From positions 124,001 through 188,000 of the forward strand of contig JAFEAQ010000015.1 of the NCBI GenBank assembly GCA_018266295.1: DNA of 64,000 nt. Direction: 5' to 3'. The stretch's first letter is position 1. Each line of letters begins with the position of its first letter. Positions 54,747 through 63,004 of the stretch are shown in pieces. This stretch comes from Bdellovibrionales bacterium (GTDB lineage: Bacteria; Bdellovibrionota; Bdellovibrionia; Bdellovibrionales; Bdellovibrionaceae). Below the pieces are notes generated by a model. That model was not told the DNA's origin. It saw nothing but the letters and a program-made list of their open reading frames with translations, and did not search any database. The translations under genes and the position numbers were made by a program.

Positions 54747-55562
54747 CTATAAAGAGGCCGACGGTGGCTTTTGTGGAGATGTCTTTTGCTGATATGGCAA
54801 GATGCTTTCACGATAGGCTTCACACGCGAGAATCTCTTCTTCGGTAAAGCCCGCCTTCCGACGCAGATCACGGTTGATCTTCTCCATGCGCTTTGGAAGT
54901 TTATTTCTGAGCGCATTCATTCGCTCCGGAAAGTCTTTGGAAGGGTCGATCTTTTCTATGTCACAGATTTTGCGATACCATTGAGAACCGAAATCGACGT
55001 GACCGATTTCTTCAAAATTAATCTGTCCCACGATTTTACGGGTGAGCTTTCCATCATCAACACCATCAAGGCGCTGAATCAAGTAGCTACCGGCATCAAG
55101 ACCGCTGCCCTCGAGATAACGGTGAACGATCAAAATACGATCCAAAAGCGTATCCTCGGCACTCACCGCGTCCCAAAGAGCGCAGTGAACCGGCCAGTCT
55201 CCCCACTTAAAGCCAAGATCCTGAATCCCTTCAAGGCACAGACGTAAATGCGTCCCTTCCGAAACCGTCACCGCCATCAGCTCTTCGCGGAAGGCCTGAG
55301 GCGCGTCCGGGAACTCGGCAAGCGTTCGAACCCCCAACTCCATAGCCTGGAGCTCAATACTTGCTAAATCATGGAGCATCCGGGCCTGCCCCTCGAGCTT
55401 TGAAAACCCCAATTTAGGCGGGTGAAACTTAGAATCAAGAACCTGGATATCGCGTGCGGGATAGAGCGGAACGGCAAGACGCCCCCCTTGAACGAGGTGT
55501 TCGCAGGAGTTTTGAATATTTTTGATCTTTTCCCACACATCAGGAGTATCCAAAGTGAACAT
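54747..55562 (-). CDS. DUF455 family ferritin-like protein
   Basis: A 271-residue cytoplasmic protein of the DUF455 family. Glu and His residues suited to a ferritin-like di-iron or similar metal core lie in ASIELQAMELG, SEGTHLRLCLEGI and INFEEIGHVDFG, and the helical layout fits the fold. The start ATG 55562 is divergent from yebC by 63 bases. The C-terminus is a Ser/Pro/Lys tail. Function is unknown in the family. Confidence 0.82.
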   Translation of the reverse strand: MFTLDTPDVWEKIKNIQNSCEHLVQGGRLAVPLYPARDIQVLDSKFHPPKLGFSKLEGQARMLHDLASIELQAMELGVRTLAEFPDAPQAFREELMAVTVSEGTHLRLCLEGIQDLGFKWGDWPVHCALWDAVSAEDTLLDRILIVHRYLEGSGLDAGSYLIQRLDGVDDGKLTRKIVGQINFEEIGHVDFGSQWYRKICDIEKIDPSKDFPERMNALRNKLPKRMEKINRDLRRKAGFTEEEILACEAYRESILPYQQKTSPQKPPSASL

Positions 55563-55625
55563 ACGGACCTTTTACATCCCGCGGCCTGTCTTGCCAAATA
55601 TTTCCGAATTTGATCTTATAAACCC

Positions 55626-56324
55626 ATGGGAAAATCATGGAAAAACGCCGGAAAAGTAGAAAAGGCCATGCAAAAAGGCCAAATATTCACCAAACTTGCG
55701 CGCGAGATTGCAGTCTCGGCTAAAGCTGGTGGTCCTGACCCCGCGGCCAATTCCCGTCTGCGCATGGCGATCGATGCCGCAAAAAAGGCGTCTTGCCCGA
55801 CCGATACTATCGATCGTGCTATTAAAAAAGGCGCGGGCCTTTTGGATGACGGCAAAATCATCGAAGAGATGGTTTTTGAAGGTTACGGTCCTCATGGCGT
55901 CGGCGTGATCGTTGAATGCCAAACAGATAATAAAAACCGGACAGCTTCCGAAGTTCGCCACGCTTTCAAAACTCACGAAGGCAATATGGGTGAATCTGGA
56001 TCGGTGGCTTGGATGTTTGAACACGTTGGTTACATCGTTGCTAGCAAAGCCGGCACTTTTGATCCGGATGAAGAAGCCATCGAGGCCGGTGCCAACGAAG
56101 TCTATAAAGACGGCGACGCTTATGACTTCTACACTGGCGCTTCAGACCTTGCAGCAGTGAGTGATGCGCTTACAAAGCGCGGCTGGAAAGTCACGACAGC
56201 GGAGCTTTCTTACAAGCCGAAGAATCCAACGGAGCTCAATGATGCTCAGAAAAAAGACGTCGAAGAGTTCTTAAACTTCCTCGACGATATGGATGACTCA
56301 CACAGAGTCCACGCTACTCTCTAA
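55626..56324 (+). CDS. yebC: YebC/PmpR family regulator
   Basis: A 232-residue protein of the YebC/TACO1 family. MGKSWKNAGKVEKAMQKGQIFTK and AKAGGPDPAANSRLRMAIDAAK are the conserved start, and FEGYGPHGVGVIVECQTDNKNRT follows. Family members regulate transcription in some bacteria and help ribosomes through difficult proline stretches in others. It is followed by a strong terminator. Confidence 0.95.
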   Translation: MGKSWKNAGKVEKAMQKGQIFTKLAREIAVSAKAGGPDPAANSRLRMAIDAAKKASCPTDTIDRAIKKGAGLLDDGKIIEEMVFEGYGPHGVGVIVECQTDNKNRTASEVRHAFKTHEGNMGESGSVAWMFEHVGYIVASKAGTFDPDEEAIEAGANEVYKDGDAYDFYTGASDLAAVSDALTKRGWKVTTAELSYKPKNPTELNDAQKKDVEEFLNFLDDMDDSHRVHATL

Positions 56325-56332
56325 CCTTAACC

Positions 56333-56360
56333 AAAGGGTCTCAAAAGAGACCCTTTTTTT
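56333..56360 (+). terminator. Terminator after yebC
   Basis: AAAGGGTCTC (56333-56342) pairs with GAGACCCTTT (56347-56356) around AAAA and is followed by a T run to 56360. The minus form is also usable for the convergent GH71 gene ending at 56367. Confidence 0.92.
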
Positions 56361-56366
56361 ATCTCC

Positions 56367-58328
56367 TTACGGCTCAGAGAATGTATAACAAGTTCCTGCC
56401 GCTGAAGCGCTGCCACTTTGGTAGGTGTAGTCACTGGTTTCAATCGACGATAGAATCTCTGTCTGACTCTTGAAAGAGATCACGGCGGAATTGTTTCGAA
56501 TCAATTTAAAGCTCGGCACACCGACATCCATCGGAACACGGAAGACATTGATACCCGCCGGCATATCCATGCCAGTGGTTTTGGAACCGGTTGTGATTTC
56601 CACACGGCCCGGAGACTTTAAGAATGCTACAACTTCGATCTCGTCATAAGGAGTGCCGTACTCGATATGATGAGTCCCAGTTTGCTTCGTCTTGTTTGCT
56701 GGCTGCAAATTCGACTTATGACGACGATGGAAGTAGTACAGCATCTCATTTGTGATCGCAGGCTGCGCGCCCATTTTAAACCATGTCAGATAGAATGCAC
56801 TCAAGTCATAGTATGTTCTTTGCATCTCGCCTTTTTGACCGAGAGATGGAGAGAAGTGTGTGTGCTCACTGTAGTCATTCCATGTGACGAGCTGAACCCA
56901 ATCCGCGTTGCCGTTGATCGCACTCAACCATAAGTTTCTGAAAGAGCCGCTGTTATGACTTTCGTAGTAACTAAGATCTTTAGGACGAACATCATTCGGA
57001 GCTACTGGTGCCATGTAAATGCCGGCATATTTGTGAATCAAAGCACCTTGATTCACCATATTTGCAGCATTTTCCTCATCGCGCGGGCCCCAATCGCTGA
57101 AACCCGATGCCACAGAAGCGTAATTCTTTAAGAAACTCTCGGGCAGACTTAGCCCCAGAGGAATAAGCGCTACGTTGTAGCCTTTAGCTTTCAACTGACT
57201 GACTTTTGCACTCCACTGTGCGGGTGTCACACCTTCCGCATAGAATGGACTCATCACAAGACGACCATCATCCATTTTAAACGCCGATGGATGATTGTAA
57301 AAGCCCGCCACGGCAACATCGACTTGATCGAGGCTGATCGCGGTCATATCCGGCATCAGCATGATTCTAAATTTCGGATCAACCGCTTTGGCGGCGTCTA
57401 AAAGTGCTAAAGCAATATCCCAACCCTCGCCTTTTGTATCCATGATATTGAAACTGAATCCATCCAACCCCATGGCGATAGCACGGCGAATATCTTTCTG
57501 AAGATTTGTGCGCCAGTAATTATTTTGATCAGCAAGCGGCGACATGAATAGCGGACGAGCCCTGATGAAACCACCGCCTTCGAGGAACTTGGATCCTTCA
57601 CCGAAAGGATTTAAGTAGTTTACGGTATAGTAGTCATTCGCCGGTGGCTGGTTATCAATCGACAGCGGGAATGGATAGAAATAGTGAGCAAAGACTTTCT
57701 TTGGCTTCGCACGAAGCGCATCCGTTGCATACTCCTGAAACGGCAAGCACGAGTTCTGCGGCTTCATCCCTCCACTTGGTGGAGGGGTTGGGGTTGGTGT
57801 CGCCGTTGGCACCGGAGTCGGTGTTGGTGTCATAGTTGGCGTCGGTGTGGGAGCCGGGGTCGGTGTTGGCGTCGGAGCAGTGACAACGCCAGCAAAGCTG
57901 ACGGATTTCACCCGGGTATTATTATTTACATTTGATTCGGCGAAGCGACCAATATCATTGACCCAAGCTAGCACTTGGTGAGCTCCCGCAGTCGCTTTAA
58001 AGGAAGCGCTCCCCATAGGACCGCTATTCGCAGTTAAAGTCACACTGGCACCGACAGCGAGGGCTTTAGAATAAGTGTCTGACCAGCTGACAGTTTGACC
58101 ATCGACTTGAAACTGCACCCCAATCACGACACCTGCTGGCGTGGACTTGGTGCCCTGATTTTTCACGACCGCCTTGAGTGTTACGACATCCCCTGCTTTA
58201 GGACTTTTAGGACTCATCGAAATGGAAGTTACAACCACATCCGGAAGTCTTGCTGCCAGCGCCGGATGTGCGCCCAGCAGAGTTGTTGCTAAAAACAAAG
58301 ATGCTATCCCCAATGAATGAAGCTTCAT
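56367..58328 (-). CDS. Secreted CARDB-GH71 alpha-1,3-glucanase-like enzyme
   Basis: A 653-residue secreted protein. The signal peptide ends at ALAA (about residue 25). A CARDB module (28-146: VVVTSISMSPKSPKAGD, VKNQGTKSTPAG) is followed by a Thr/Pro-rich linker (about 151-186) and a glycoside-hydrolase family 71-like domain (about 208-530): KKVFAHYFYPFPLS, AIAMGLDGFSFNIMD, LMPDMT and VQLVTWNDYSEH. GH71 enzymes cut alpha-1,3-glucan (mutan) and are best known from fungi. A beta-rich C-terminal module follows (about 540-653). GAGGGGGAG precedes the ATG. It may degrade extracellular glucan of prey or of a biofilm matrix; the substrate is inferred. Confidence 0.82.
   Translation of the reverse strand: MKLHSLGIASLFLATTLLGAHPALAARLPDVVVTSISMSPKSPKAGDVVTLKAVVKNQGTKSTPAGVVIGVQFQVDGQTVSWSDTYSKALAVGASVTLTANSGPMGSASFKATAGAHQVLAWVNDIGRFAESNVNNNTRVKSVSFAGVVTAPTPTPTPAPTPTPTMTPTPTPVPTATPTPTPPPSGGMKPQNSCLPFQEYATDALRAKPKKVFAHYFYPFPLSIDNQPPANDYYTVNYLNPFGEGSKFLEGGGFIRARPLFMSPLADQNNYWRTNLQKDIRRAIAMGLDGFSFNIMDTKGEGWDIALALLDAAKAVDPKFRIMLMPDMTAISLDQVDVAVAGFYNHPSAFKMDDGRLVMSPFYAEGVTPAQWSAKVSQLKAKGYNVALIPLGLSLPESFLKNYASVASGFSDWGPRDEENAANMVNQGALIHKYAGIYMAPVAPNDVRPKDLSYYESHNSGSFRNLWLSAINGNADWVQLVTWNDYSEHTHFSPSLGQKGEMQRTYYDLSAFYLTWFKMGAQPAITNEMLYYFHRRHKSNLQPANKTKQTGTHHIEYGTPYDEIEVVAFLKSPGRVEITTGSKTTGMDMPAGINVFRVPMDVGVPSFKLIRNNSAVISFKSQTEILSSIETSDYTYQSGSASAAGTCYTFSEP
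57778..57876 (-). repeat. Thr-Pro linker repeat in the GH71 gene
   Basis: A tandem GGTGTC/GGTGTT-type hexamer run encodes alternating Thr-Pro, Ala-Pro and Val-Pro pairs between CARDB and GH71. Such runs are slippage-prone, so linker length may vary between strains. Confidence 0.8.
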
Positions 58329-58420
58329 TTCTCTCCCCCTCTTCTTGGAACGATAAACTTAGGCTATCTGTTGCAACCTGGTGCCCGTTGAAAAAAGAGA
58401 AGCGATCTCAGACTGGGACA

Positions 58421-59089
58421 TTAACGAACTAGGACCTGCGCTGTGAAGGCTCCATTGTCACTGGCATAGGAGCAAACGGACCGAAAATGAAATGTCGTTA
58501 CAGTTCCATCGAACATGAGTTTCCATGTTGGATAGGCCAAGCCCGTCGTTGTCACATCGGGATCACTTTTCGCCCAAGGAGAATTACCCCAATCACAATT
58601 TGAAAGATGAGACGTCCAGGTGGATCCATTAAGATAATAAATATTTCCCTGAGTCATTTCAGGAATATGAGTGCATTGCATGATTGTCGTCGTGCGCGTA
58701 AAGATAATTTTCGCCTTAGTATAAGAAATCTTAGCGCCGGTTATGGTAAAGTTATTCGAAGTTCCGGCACAGTTAGATTGCCCCACATTATTGCCCGCGA
58801 TGATATCTGAGGTGTTCAAAGCAGGACTTGATGACGTTACAAGATTGGTATTGAGGCGCGTCCACCCTCCCCCATCCGTGGTCATGTCACAGGTCGCATT
58901 CACCCGGTTGCCTGATATAAGCAGAGGATATACGCCGTCATACTTACAACCAAAATTATAATGAGCTAAGCAGGTGGCCCTTGGAATCTGACAAGCATTC
59001 CAAAAAGCAAAGGGAATCATCGCTGCAGATCCCGTCGAGTTTGGCAATAAAAGCAAAGCCATAAGAGACGTTCTAATAAATTTTCTCAT
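58421..59089 (-). CDS. Secreted fibrinogen-like domain protein
   Basis: A 222-residue exported protein. The signal peptide ends near STGSA (about residue 22). The core shows the fibrinogen-C-terminal opening: NFGCKYDGVYPLLISG, then CDMTTDGGGWTRL; the rest has several Cys that could pair (NCAGT, MQCTH, NCDWG, SVCSY). The animal-type FReD fold binds sugars or acetyl groups, so a lectin role is likely. It is about 60-70 residues shorter than a full FReD. It is on the same strand as the GH71 gene, 92 bases upstream of it. Confidence 0.68.
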   Translation of the reverse strand: MRKFIRTSLMALLLLPNSTGSAAMIPFAFWNACQIPRATCLAHYNFGCKYDGVYPLLISGNRVNATCDMTTDGGGWTRLNTNLVTSSSPALNTSDIIAGNNVGQSNCAGTSNNFTITGAKISYTKAKIIFTRTTTIMQCTHIPEMTQGNIYYLNGSTWTSHLSNCDWGNSPWAKSDPDVTTTGLAYPTWKLMFDGTVTTFHFRSVCSYASDNGAFTAQVLVR

Positions 59090-59255
59090 CTCTTATAAAT
59101 TTAGATGTGCCACATGTTGCCAACAAGTAACGGCGTAAAAAGAAGTAATAAATTGTAAAAATGGAGTCAAAGAGGCCAGAGATCTTATAAAAACGCTTTC
59201 GTGTTGCTCTTCGGCAGCGCCTCAGTAAGAGACTGTTCCGCACGCACAACACTTT

Positions 59256-59269
59256 AGATGTTTACATCT
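59256..59269. promoter_or_regulatory. Dyad in the divergent promoter region
   Basis: AGATGT-TT-ACATCT, a 6-base perfect dyad, lies 36 bases before the TIGR02147-like start and between two divergent genes. It is a candidate operator for autoregulation. Confidence 0.3.
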
Positions 59270-59304
59270 TGCTATCGGTAATTTACGACCATTAGTGTTT
59301 TTAA

Positions 59305-60087
59305 ATGGCTTCAATCTTTGAGTACGACGATATCGTAGGTTTTTTAAAAGCGGTTTACGGAGAAAAAAAGAAAAAAAACTATACTTTTTCTTTGAGATCC
59401 TACGGAAAAGACCTCGACATTAGTGCCTCACACCTATTGCGCGTTCTACATGGCAAAAAGCATCTCTCACTGGGAAAAGCGATGAGTATCGCAAAGAAAC
59501 TCAACCTCTCGCCAACGGAAACCAATTATCTGCTTTTGCTTGCTCAGAAAGACATTGCAAAAGATGACAAAATCAAGAGTGAGTTTGTCACCGCCCTTGC
59601 TAAGAAAAAACGTGAAAACATGCGGCTCCAGTTGGATGCCGAGTCCTTGGAAGAGTTTACTGACTGGCTTTTCTTCGCATTGCTCGCTTTAATCAGGACC
59701 ATCGGATTTAAAAATGATACTAATTGGATCACAAAACGGCTAAATATTTCCAGCAAACAACTCAGCGAAGCGATTGCAAAACTTCGCAAAAGAAAAATGA
59801 TCGAGATTTCTCCACAAGAAGAAATCTCGCTCCCTCATTCGATCAATCTCCACCTGCAAGGCGGCTACGCCAAACGCCTTATAACACAAACGGCGCGGCA
59901 ACAAGAACAGGACGAGAGCCACCTTTCTGCTCTGACTCTTGTCGTAAATCCAAAGGACTTACCACGGGCAAAGCAGCTTATCTCAGAGTTTATTAATAAT
60001 TTTAATGACGAAATTGACAGCCTTGACGGAAATGAAGTTTTTCAACTCAATCTTCAGTTTTACCAACTGACACAAAAAGAGCCTTAA
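59305..60087 (+). CDS. TIGR02147/DUF4423 family protein
   Basis: A 260-residue putative regulator. The N-terminal helix-turn-helix-like region (LRSYGKDLDISASHLLRVLHGKKHLSLGKAM) is at about 30-60, and the C-terminal DUF4423 segment about 100-255 carries SLEEFTDWLFFALLALIRTIGFKND and KQLISEFINNFNDEIDSL. It ends 4 bases into the convergent paralogue. No sensory domain is visible. TIGR02147 proteins are common in Fibrobacteres and Bdellovibrio-type genomes; their function is unknown, with transcription regulation the usual guess. Confidence 0.8.
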   Translation: MASIFEYDDIVGFLKAVYGEKKKKNYTFSLRSYGKDLDISASHLLRVLHGKKHLSLGKAMSIAKKLNLSPTETNYLLLLAQKDIAKDDKIKSEFVTALAKKKRENMRLQLDAESLEEFTDWLFFALLALIRTIGFKNDTNWITKRLNISSKQLSEAIAKLRKRKMIEISPQEEISLPHSINLHLQGGYAKRLITQTARQQEQDESHLSALTLVVNPKDLPRAKQLISEFINNFNDEIDSLDGNEVFQLNLQFYQLTQKEP

Positions 60088-60920
60088 GGCTTCGTCAGTT
60101 TAAAAAATTGCATATTGAGCTGAAAAACGTCTGCACTGCCTTCTATATCCATCTCTGCATTGAATTTATCGATAAAATCGCGAATCAAAGTTTTAGCTTT
60201 TTTAACTTTTTCTGAGTCCATCGAAAGAGTGACATTCATAAATTCCCGCATATCAATGGGCTGAGAATCAAGCGCTTCTTTTGCAAGAGCTAACTGCTGG
60301 CGGTGATTGTCTTTAATCGCCGCAGAGACGATGTCTCCACTCGTTGTGAGGTCCGGTCCTGCTCCTGTGCGGATTTTACCATCTAGGTCCTTCTTAAGAA
60401 ACCCCAATTCCAATAAGCGCTTTAAAGCGATTTCTGCTTTTATAGCGGAAACTCCAAGTCGTCGCGAAACCCACTTAGCATCTCCCTCGAATCCCTTTGT
60501 TTTCGCAAGCACAATAATAGCGGCATGATGCCAATCAGAAATCATTTTAAAAACTTCATTTTTGACGACACTCTTGCCAAGGTGGCGTTTTCTAAGCGAA
60601 AGCTCCCTCAGCATCTCTTTACGGTGACTTTCGCTCTTGGCATTTTCCATTTGCACCAGTAGGCAGAAATATTCTGTCGCACTTGGTGACATCTTCAGTC
60701 TTGAAGCAACCTGTCTTGCTAAGCTCGGTGACATTCTATTGCTGCCTTTAAGCAAACGCGACATGTGCGAGGGACTGACTCCTAAATGGCGTGAAAACGA
60801 TCTCAGGGAAAAAGAAGAGTTTTTATCAGAGATCTTCTTCAATGTCTGACTGAGAAATTCTTCTGAACACTCGTACTCGTAAACAGAGCCCACATAACTC
60901 CTTAACGACACGCGCGGCAA
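60084..60920 (-). CDS. TIGR02147/DUF4423 family protein
   Basis: A 278-residue protein clearly related to its convergent neighbour: SFSLRSFSRHLGVSPSHMSRLLKGSNRMSPSLAR is the helix-turn-helix-like region and AKTLIRDFIDKFNAEMDIEG and FQLNMQFFKLT match the neighbour's end. It starts inside the last codons of the secreted-protein gene upstream (19-base overlap), so the two are probably translated together. The 3' ends overlap by 4 bases. Confidence 0.8.
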   Translation of the reverse strand: MPRVSLRSYVGSVYEYECSEEFLSQTLKKISDKNSSFSLRSFSRHLGVSPSHMSRLLKGSNRMSPSLARQVASRLKMSPSATEYFCLLVQMENAKSESHRKEMLRELSLRKRHLGKSVVKNEVFKMISDWHHAAIIVLAKTKGFEGDAKWVSRRLGVSAIKAEIALKRLLELGFLKKDLDGKIRTGAGPDLTTSGDIVSAAIKDNHRQQLALAKEALDSQPIDMREFMNVTLSMDSEKVKKAKTLIRDFIDKFNAEMDIEGSADVFQLNMQFFKLTKP

Positions 60921-62071
60921 CTTGGCGACTCACGAAGTTGGACTTCGTCTTTAACGGGATCGTAAGTCAGCTGTTGACGCTTCCATTGCACTGCCTGTTC
61001 TTTATAAACTCCAACAAATTCTATTTCCGCAAATCTATTCTCATCGCTAAAACCATCCACACTCACATTTTTCATAAAGTCTTTATCGTCCGTGATAGAA
61101 AAAAAGCTCGCTTGAGTGCTCGTCAGAACTCCATGGAGGCTGCCAAAATCGATCTTGAGGGGCTGCGCACGCACACTAAAATCAACCGGCGCTCCGTCGT
61201 TATTAAAATGTATCGGCATCGGATCACAACACCGCTGATCGACAAGTTCTAAAGCCTGGCCATGCCAAACATACTGAAGATGACTGAAGAAATCCGCAAA
61301 GGAGGCTCGTGCGAAAGCAAACGAGACAAAGTCAGGCTTCGCTTCATTAAAACGCACGTCTAATTGACGAAGGCTGCCGTCATCGTTCTCTGTCAAAATA
61401 TAGATCGGAAATCCGTACTGCGTATCCATCACGGCAAATTGCAGCTTCAGCAGAAGATTATAGTAATCATTCAACTTGATCGTGGTGATTTGATCGGAAC
61501 TGATAAAGGCATTGTAGTAACGGACGTATTTCGAAGTACGATGTGCGGGTTTCTGACTGGCAAGCTCACGATAAATGAGCTCATGCAGAATTAGGCCCGC
61601 TTTACCGTCACTATTAAGGCTTCCCCAAAGATCTTTTTGGATAGCGTACCGCGCATCCCCAGGCAAATCAGGATCTTGCTGAATCGCAATTTGAACGATT
61701 TTACACCCAGGAGTTATTTTCGCAGGGCCTGAATCTGCATTCGAAATGATTTCCAAATTTGTGAAATCCGTTTCACTCATAAATGTTTTCAACCAATGAT
61801 CGTACAAGGTGGCTCTGTTAGGATTGATTTTTTTAAGTCTTTCTAAAACGAGCTGGACCTTTTCCTCAGGTGCAAGCTCTGGGGCCCCCATTTGAATATT
61901 CAAATTGCGGGTTGTGCGGCTTTCCCAGTGATCTAACAACTCAACCGTTCTCAAGACACCTTCGCCACAGACGATGACGTTTCCGCCATTGCCCACTATG
62001 AATCCCGCAAAGGCCTTAGAGACACCACCCAGCAAAAGGACCAAAAGCAAAATAAGCATTTCGATTTTCAT
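60902..62071 (-). CDS. Secreted hypothetical protein co-transcribed with a regulator
   Basis: A 389-residue exported protein. The signal peptide ends at AFAG (about residue 22) and the mature part opens FIVGNGGNVIVCGEG with a Cys. Residues about 150-300 look helical and charged, and the end RESPSCRACR carries two Cys. ATG 62071 is preferred; the upstream start at 62176 has no sensible signal. The end overlaps the regulator start by 19 bases, which suggests that the regulator controls this gene or is controlled with it. Family unknown. Confidence 0.68.
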   Translation of the reverse strand: MKIEMLILLLVLLLGGVSKAFAGFIVGNGGNVIVCGEGVLRTVELLDHWESRTTRNLNIQMGAPELAPEEKVQLVLERLKKINPNRATLYDHWLKTFMSETDFTNLEIISNADSGPAKITPGCKIVQIAIQQDPDLPGDARYAIQKDLWGSLNSDGKAGLILHELIYRELASQKPAHRTSKYVRYYNAFISSDQITTIKLNDYYNLLLKLQFAVMDTQYGFPIYILTENDDGSLRQLDVRFNEAKPDFVSFAFARASFADFFSHLQYVWHGQALELVDQRCCDPMPIHFNNDGAPVDFSVRAQPLKIDFGSLHGVLTSTQASFFSITDDKDFMKNVSVDGFSDENRFAEIEFVGVYKEQAVQWKRQQLTYDPVKDEVQLRESPSCRACR

Positions 62072-62198
62072 GGGATCTTTATATACACGCAAAACAGATG
62101 CTGCCAAATTTTTAGGAATAAAAGAGAGAATGGCTGGTGCCCCTCTGTTGCCTGCGGGTATAGCCTGTTTTTGCAATGCTCAAAGCTGAATTTAAAAA

Positions 62199-62792
62199 CT
62201 AATCCTGACCGGCGACGGGGATCTCTTGACCGTTGCTATTTGCTAGATCCTTGCGCTCTTTGAGCTCTGTCATGACTTCGCTTGCTGATTTTTGCGGGAA
62301 CTTACAGAGAACGTCCACCTGTGCTGACACTTTCCAGTCTAGGCGAATCGTGCCCAAACCCAGATCTTGCTTTTGCTCGGGAGTAAATGCATCGGCCCCC
62401 GTCAATGCCACACACTTTGCACCATCAAGGCCACCATTTGATGTCGAGCTTGAACCAAAAGAATAAATACCGACGCTATAGTAAAACTCCGTACGCTGAG
62501 AAAAGAATCCACCGCCGAATTTGCTGAGATCGCCTTGTGGGTCGGTAGAAATCACACCCTGGTTATTAGCGACGAAATTTAAACCGCCAAAGCTATAGCG
62601 ACGAGCACTGCCTGCGCCAGGCATGCCCCCGCCGGTACCCATAGTCAGCTTTTTACCGCTGGCCACACCAAACATAATCACGTTTGGAATAGGCTTATCG
62701 TCTTTATCAACAACCTTGATGCGAACATTTGCAAATGCAGAGAAAGAAACCGTCATGGCTAAGATGAATGGCAAGGCCGAAAATGCTTTCAT
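62199..62792 (-). CDS. Secreted Gly-rich hypothetical protein
   Basis: A 197-residue exported protein with a signal peptide ending at AFAN (about residue 22), then VRIKVVDKDDKPIPNVIMFG, a beta-sandwich-type start. A Gly/Ser-rich region (GTGGGMPGAGSARR) and a YSVGIYSFGSSS stretch follow. Two Cys occur late (KCVAL, LCKFP). AGGAG lies 6 bases before the ATG. It ends 128 bases before the secreted-protein gene on the same strand. Function unknown. Confidence 0.68.
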   Translation of the reverse strand: MKAFSALPFILAMTVSFSAFANVRIKVVDKDDKPIPNVIMFGVASGKKLTMGTGGGMPGAGSARRYSFGGLNFVANNQGVISTDPQGDLSKFGGGFFSQRTEFYYSVGIYSFGSSSTSNGGLDGAKCVALTGADAFTPEQKQDLGLGTIRLDWKVSAQVDVLCKFPQKSASEVMTELKERKDLANSNGQEIPVAGQD

Positions 62793-62950
62793 TGAAAACT
62801 CCTGTTTTTACGTCACAGGCTGTGAGTTCAAAACCCAAGCCAGGCTCAGATGTAAGATAACTCTATCGAGCCCCTCGCACTGTCAATGTACTCAGCATCT
62901 CTAAGCCAAATGTCACCGCTCGCTCCTCCACGGGCTCTCCTGGGTAAAAT

Positions 62951-62979
62951 AAAAAAACCCGGGTTTAACCCCGGGTTTT
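62951..62979 (-). terminator. Terminator of the protease gene
   Basis: AAAACCCGGG (62954-62963) pairs with CCCGGGTTTT (62970-62979). On the minus strand the stem runs into TTTTTTTATTTTA. It lies 26 bases beyond the protease stop at 63005. Confidence 0.92.
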
Positions 62980-63004
62980 AAAGGTGGTTTAGGACAGGGA
63001 ACTA

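Noticed and set aside
57778-57876. CRISPR or tandem-repeat array
   Set aside because: The periodic DNA is explained by the Thr-Pro linker of the GH71 protein.
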